DNA of 8,763 nucleotides, from assembly GCA_937959095.1 (NCBI GenBank), contig CALGLY010000594.1:1-8763 (forward strand), written 5' to 3'. Position 1 is the stretch's first letter, and each line of letters begins with the position of its first letter. Made by a program: the position numbers and the translations under genes. Positions 6,241 through 8,763 of this stretch are shown in pieces. This DNA is from an uncultured Saprospiraceae bacterium (GTDB lineage: Bacteria > Bacteroidota > Bacteroidia > Chitinophagales > Saprospiraceae). A model generated the notes under the pieces. That model ran no database searches. It was not told the origin of the DNA and saw nothing but the letters and a program-made list of their open reading frames with translations.

Positions 6241-6247
6241 ATAATGC

Positions 6248-7582
6248 TTACACCAAAATCCGAATCGGATCTTCTAGTATTTCTCTAAAAGTATTCAGGA
6301 ATTTCGCACCTGATGCACCATCCACTACTCTATGATCGCAAGAAAGCGTTACTTTCATACGCTGTCCTACTACGATCTCGCCATCCTTCACTACAGGTTT
6401 TGCCATAATACCACCTACTGCCATAATGCAAGCATCTGGCGGATTGATAATCGCGGTAAATTCCTCGATTCCGAACATTCCTAAATTGGAAATCGTAAAG
6501 GTATTGCCTGACATTTCATCGGGTTGCAATCGCTTAATGCGCGCACGCCCAGCCATTTCCTTCACTTCCGTATTGATTTGAGAAAGTGTCTTAATATCTG
6601 CATGACGGATCACGGGTACTAGCAGACCATCGTCTACTGCTACCGCTACGCCTACATTTACTTCTTTATTTACTCGAATCACATCGCCCATCCAAGAAGA
6701 ATTGATCGCTGGGTGCTGACGTAAGGCTACGGCTGCTCCTTTCACGACCAAATCATTGAACGATAGTTTCACTGGTGCTACTGCGTTCAGTTGCTTTCGC
6801 AATTTCATCGCATTCGCCATATCTATCTCTATCGTGAGGTAGAAATGCGGTGCAGAAAACTTGCTTTCTCCTAAGCGTCGAGCAATTACTTTTCGCATTT
6901 GCGATACAGGCACTTCTTCATAGCTAGTTCCGCCACCACCTGCAAAAGAAAATGGTACGACTGCTGGCGCAGGTGCAGCTTTCGGTGCTGGAGTTGCTGG
7001 TGCAGATTTAGCTGGACTTGCTGCAACATTGACTGTCGATGTAGCCACAGCAGGTGCAGGAGTTGGTTTAGCTGTCGCACCTGTTGATAGATGTGCTTCT
7101 ATATCTCGCTTCACGATACGACCATCTGTGCCAGATCCTTTTACGGCACTTAGATCAATACCTGCTTCTTTTGCCATACTCTTCGCCAAAGGCGATGCCA
7201 AAATTCGACTATCCGAATGCGTCTCTACAGGCGCACTCGCCACAGCCACAGGTGCAGCTTCCGCAGCTACTTCCGCGCTTGCATTATTGGAAGATTCTCC
7301 ATTAGCACTACTTGCATCAGCAGCTAAGACGGCTTTCCAGTCGTCTCCTTCTTCGCCTATCACTGCAATCACAGCATCTATAGGTACTGCGCCTTCGCGT
7401 ATCGCAATATGCAGCAACACGCCTTCATGCAGACTCTCGAAGTCCATCGTCGCTTTATCCGTTTCTATCTCTGCCAATAAATCGCCAGGTTCTATAACAT
7501 CCCCTTCCGATTTGTGCCACGCCACAATATTTCCCTCCGTCATCGTATCACTCATTCGAGGCATTTTAATCACTTCAGCCAT
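6248..7582 (-). CDS. pdhC: Dihydrolipoamide acetyltransferase (E2) of pyruvate dehydrogenase
   Basis: This 444-residue protein is the E2 core of the pyruvate dehydrogenase complex. It transfers the acetyl group from lipoyl-lysine to CoA in the cytosol. Domains in order: one lipoyl domain (1-85) with the modified Lys43 in ETDKATMDF; an Ala-rich linker (88-122); the peripheral-subunit-binding domain (126-165, RILASPLAKSMAKEAG to KRDIEAHL); a long Ala/Pro linker (166-212); and the catalytic domain (220-444) with the DHRVVDG motif (416-422: His417, Asp421). SAPHFYLT (243-250) and NPPDACIMAVGG (380-391) resemble the mitochondrial and alphaproteobacterial acetyl-type E2 more than succinyl-type E2. 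E1 and E3 genes are not in the window. The start at 7582 fits the lipoyl domain onset. The upstream membrane-protein gene lies 111 bases away on the same strand. No clear terminator or promoter was found in that gap, so read-through is possible. Confidence 0.95.
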   Translation of the reverse strand: MAEVIKMPRMSDTMTEGNIVAWHKSEGDVIEPGDLLAEIETDKATMDFESLHEGVLLHIAIREGAVPIDAVIAVIGEEGDDWKAVLAADASSANGESSNNASAEVAAEAAPVAVASAPVETHSDSRILASPLAKSMAKEAGIDLSAVKGSGTDGRIVKRDIEAHLSTGATAKPTPAPAVATSTVNVAASPAKSAPATPAPKAAPAPAVVPFSFAGGGGTSYEEVPVSQMRKVIARRLGESKFSAPHFYLTIEIDMANAMKLRKQLNAVAPVKLSFNDLVVKGAAVALRQHPAINSSWMGDVIRVNKEVNVGVAVAVDDGLLVPVIRHADIKTLSQINTEVKEMAGRARIKRLQPDEMSGNTFTISNLGMFGIEEFTAIINPPDACIMAVGGIMAKPVVKDGEIVVGQRMKVTLSCDHRVVDGASGAKFLNTFREILEDPIRILV

Positions 7583-7693
7583 AGGTCTTAATCTTATATT
7601 TTTGATTCAGATGAACTTTTTATTTGCTTGCTCCGCAAAAATGCAATATTTTCACGGTATCTAATAACACTTGCGTTACCTTTTTAATCTATT

Positions 7694-8716
7694 TTATCCA
7701 ACGAATAAGTCTTTCACACGTTCCACAAAAACTGCTTTTTCATCCACATAAAAAGCGATTGCCTGTCCGTTTTTACTCATGCCATAAAGCTGTTCTATTT
7801 GTACGGCTTCTTTCAGATGCAATACGACATTGTGCGGAGTCAAGTCAGGAATAGGCGATAGTGGCACGATGCTTTTATCCTCCGGAAGTGGACTTGTAGT
7901 TAATTCTATAGCCGTAATATTATCTAGCTTAATCGTGCTTTCACTGAAAAATCCAAAGCGCAAGGTCAATTCGCCTTTTTCTACATTTAGCACCATAGGT
8001 CGCTTGATAATGGAACGCACCAAAGCAAATACCTGTAAGCCCGTATAGACACTAAGTACTGTCAAAATCCAAGCAGCAAGATGACTCCATTGCTGTACAA
8101 TGATGTGCAGTACAAAAACTTCGACGAGAATAATGAAGATAAAAGCCAAGAGCAATACAGGCGTTCCACTCTTTAGGTGATAGGAATATTCATTGGGAGC
8201 TAAGGGACGTTTTTTCCAAGCAAAAAGCGAATAATAAATCATAGCCACTTCTGTAGATGCCACGGTGCTTAGGCGCGGAGGTAATACCTCTTTGCAAGCT
8301 GCACGCACAGCGGTATAGAAGTCCGCACTTGTATTTTTTTGTTGTTTAAAATTGCGTGCCACCGTATAGGTTTTTAGCAATACAAAGGATAGAATCGCTA
8401 GCTCTGCAATCGGTAAAGCAATCGCTTTTACTTTATCTAGCCAAAATTGATGCTCGGCAGGTAAAATAAAGCTTGCTATAATTATGCCTACTATGAAGAG
8501 TGAGACTACTGTGATTTTAGGCACTTCACGCTTGCGAATAATTAGGAAGTAAATAAAAGGAACGGTCACCAACAAGTCCAATAAAATAGCATTGGATAAA
8601 GTAACCGTTTGTTGCTGAAAAAAGGCAGTTTGTGTGAGCGCAATTAGAGATAAAATCATTAAGAAGGGTAAGCTAAATAAGAGTGCTTTACTGTTCCATT
8701 GAATGCTTTGTCTCAT
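7694..8716 (-). CDS. Six-helix membrane protein of unknown function with C-terminal beta-rich domain
   Basis: I do not recognise the family. The 340-residue protein has hydrophobic segments near residues 11-31, 43-60, 67-85, 97-117, 184-208 and 213-233. Between the fourth and fifth lies a polar segment (118-183) with an SADFYTAVRAACKEVLPPR stretch (130-148). After the last helix, residues 240-338 look like a small soluble domain rich in beta strands (MVLNVEKGELTLRFGFF at 241-257, then STIKLDNITAIEL at 260-272). A Pro-rich loop follows (276-294), then a closing part. This resembles the general plan of bacterial PH-like domains attached to membrane helices, a loose similarity by eye. The even helix count would put both ends on the same, probably cytoplasmic, side. 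The start ATG at 8716 is preceded by an A-rich leader. The acetyltransferase gene lies downstream on the same strand. Confidence 0.75.
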   Translation of the reverse strand: MRQSIQWNSKALLFSLPFLMILSLIALTQTAFFQQQTVTLSNAILLDLLVTVPFIYFLIIRKREVPKITVVSLFIVGIIIASFILPAEHQFWLDKVKAIALPIAELAILSFVLLKTYTVARNFKQQKNTSADFYTAVRAACKEVLPPRLSTVASTEVAMIYYSLFAWKKRPLAPNEYSYHLKSGTPVLLLAFIFIILVEVFVLHIIVQQWSHLAAWILTVLSVYTGLQVFALVRSIIKRPMVLNVEKGELTLRFGFFSESTIKLDNITAIELTTSPLPEDKSIVPLSPIPDLTPHNVVLHLKEAVQIEQLYGMSKNGQAIAFYVDEKAVFVERVKDLFVG

Positions 8717-8763
8717 AATTTTTTGCTGTTTAAATTGGTTTGTGTAAATGCAAGAGTCTAGTC

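Noticed and set aside
7622..7637. TTTGC/GCAAA inverted repeat between the membrane protein and the acetyltransferase gene
   Set aside because: It has only 5 base pairs with a 7-base loop, too weak to call a terminator or operator.
7029..7664. A 211-codon plus-strand ORF opposite the acetyltransferase gene
   Set aside because: It is antisense to the lipoyl, linker and binding domains of a clear E2 gene. Its Ala/Ser-rich composition is what reading the complement of an Ala/Pro-rich linker would give.
8753..8762. AGAGTCTAGT, the same 10-mer as at 5641-5650
   Set aside because: A single 10-base match at the window edge with no further similarity on either side is too weak to call a repeat.

Overview
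The window looks like a chromosomal segment of a Bacteroidota bacterium. It is moderately AT-rich. Most genes lack a Shine-Dalgarno sequence and have A-rich leaders instead. The BT_3928-type DoxX/MauE protein, the mitochondrial-style pyruvate dehydrogenase E2 and the PgpH-type 7TM-HD protein all fit that phylum. A position in the Saprospiria/Chitinophagia part of the phylum is a guess from general character, not a demonstrated assignment.

Layout. On the left, three plus-strand genes run in order: a DoxX/MauE-like membrane protein with a periplasmic thioredoxin-like tail (49-1533); then, after a GC-rich repeat and a hairpin terminator, an orphan nitrate/sulfonate/taurine-type ABC ATPase (1695-2498) and a short-chain dehydrogenase (2537-3289), probably co-transcribed. 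A second copy of the GC-rich repeat and a perfect 20-bp hairpin terminator separate these from the convergent minus-strand 7TM-HD phosphohydrolase (3425-5530), a predicted cyclic-di-AMP phosphodiesterase. A 461-base AT-rich intergenic stretch follows. It holds a 52-base imperfect hairpin, a candidate Bacteroidota-type promoter and an isolated strong Shine-Dalgarno sequence inside a nine-codon mini-ORF. It leads to an unrecognised 64-residue acidic protein (5992-6186, plus). After a bidirectional terminator come two minus-strand genes: the dihydrolipoamide acetyltransferase of pyruvate dehydrogenase (6248-7582) and, upstream of it, an unrecognised six-helix membrane protein (7694-8716).

How the genes relate. 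Most are housekeeping or metabolic genes that do not form one obvious pathway: central carbon entry (E2), second-messenger turnover (7TM-HD), an oxidoreductase, a transporter ATPase without its permease, and envelope proteins. I found no CRISPR array, transposase, integrase, toxin-antitoxin pair, tRNA or rRNA, and no convincing new multi-gene system. The less ordinary material is non-coding: the paired GC-rich repeats that abut two stop codons, the heptanucleotide tandem repeat that runs into the 3' end of the 7TM-HD gene, and the structured leader of the 64-residue gene.
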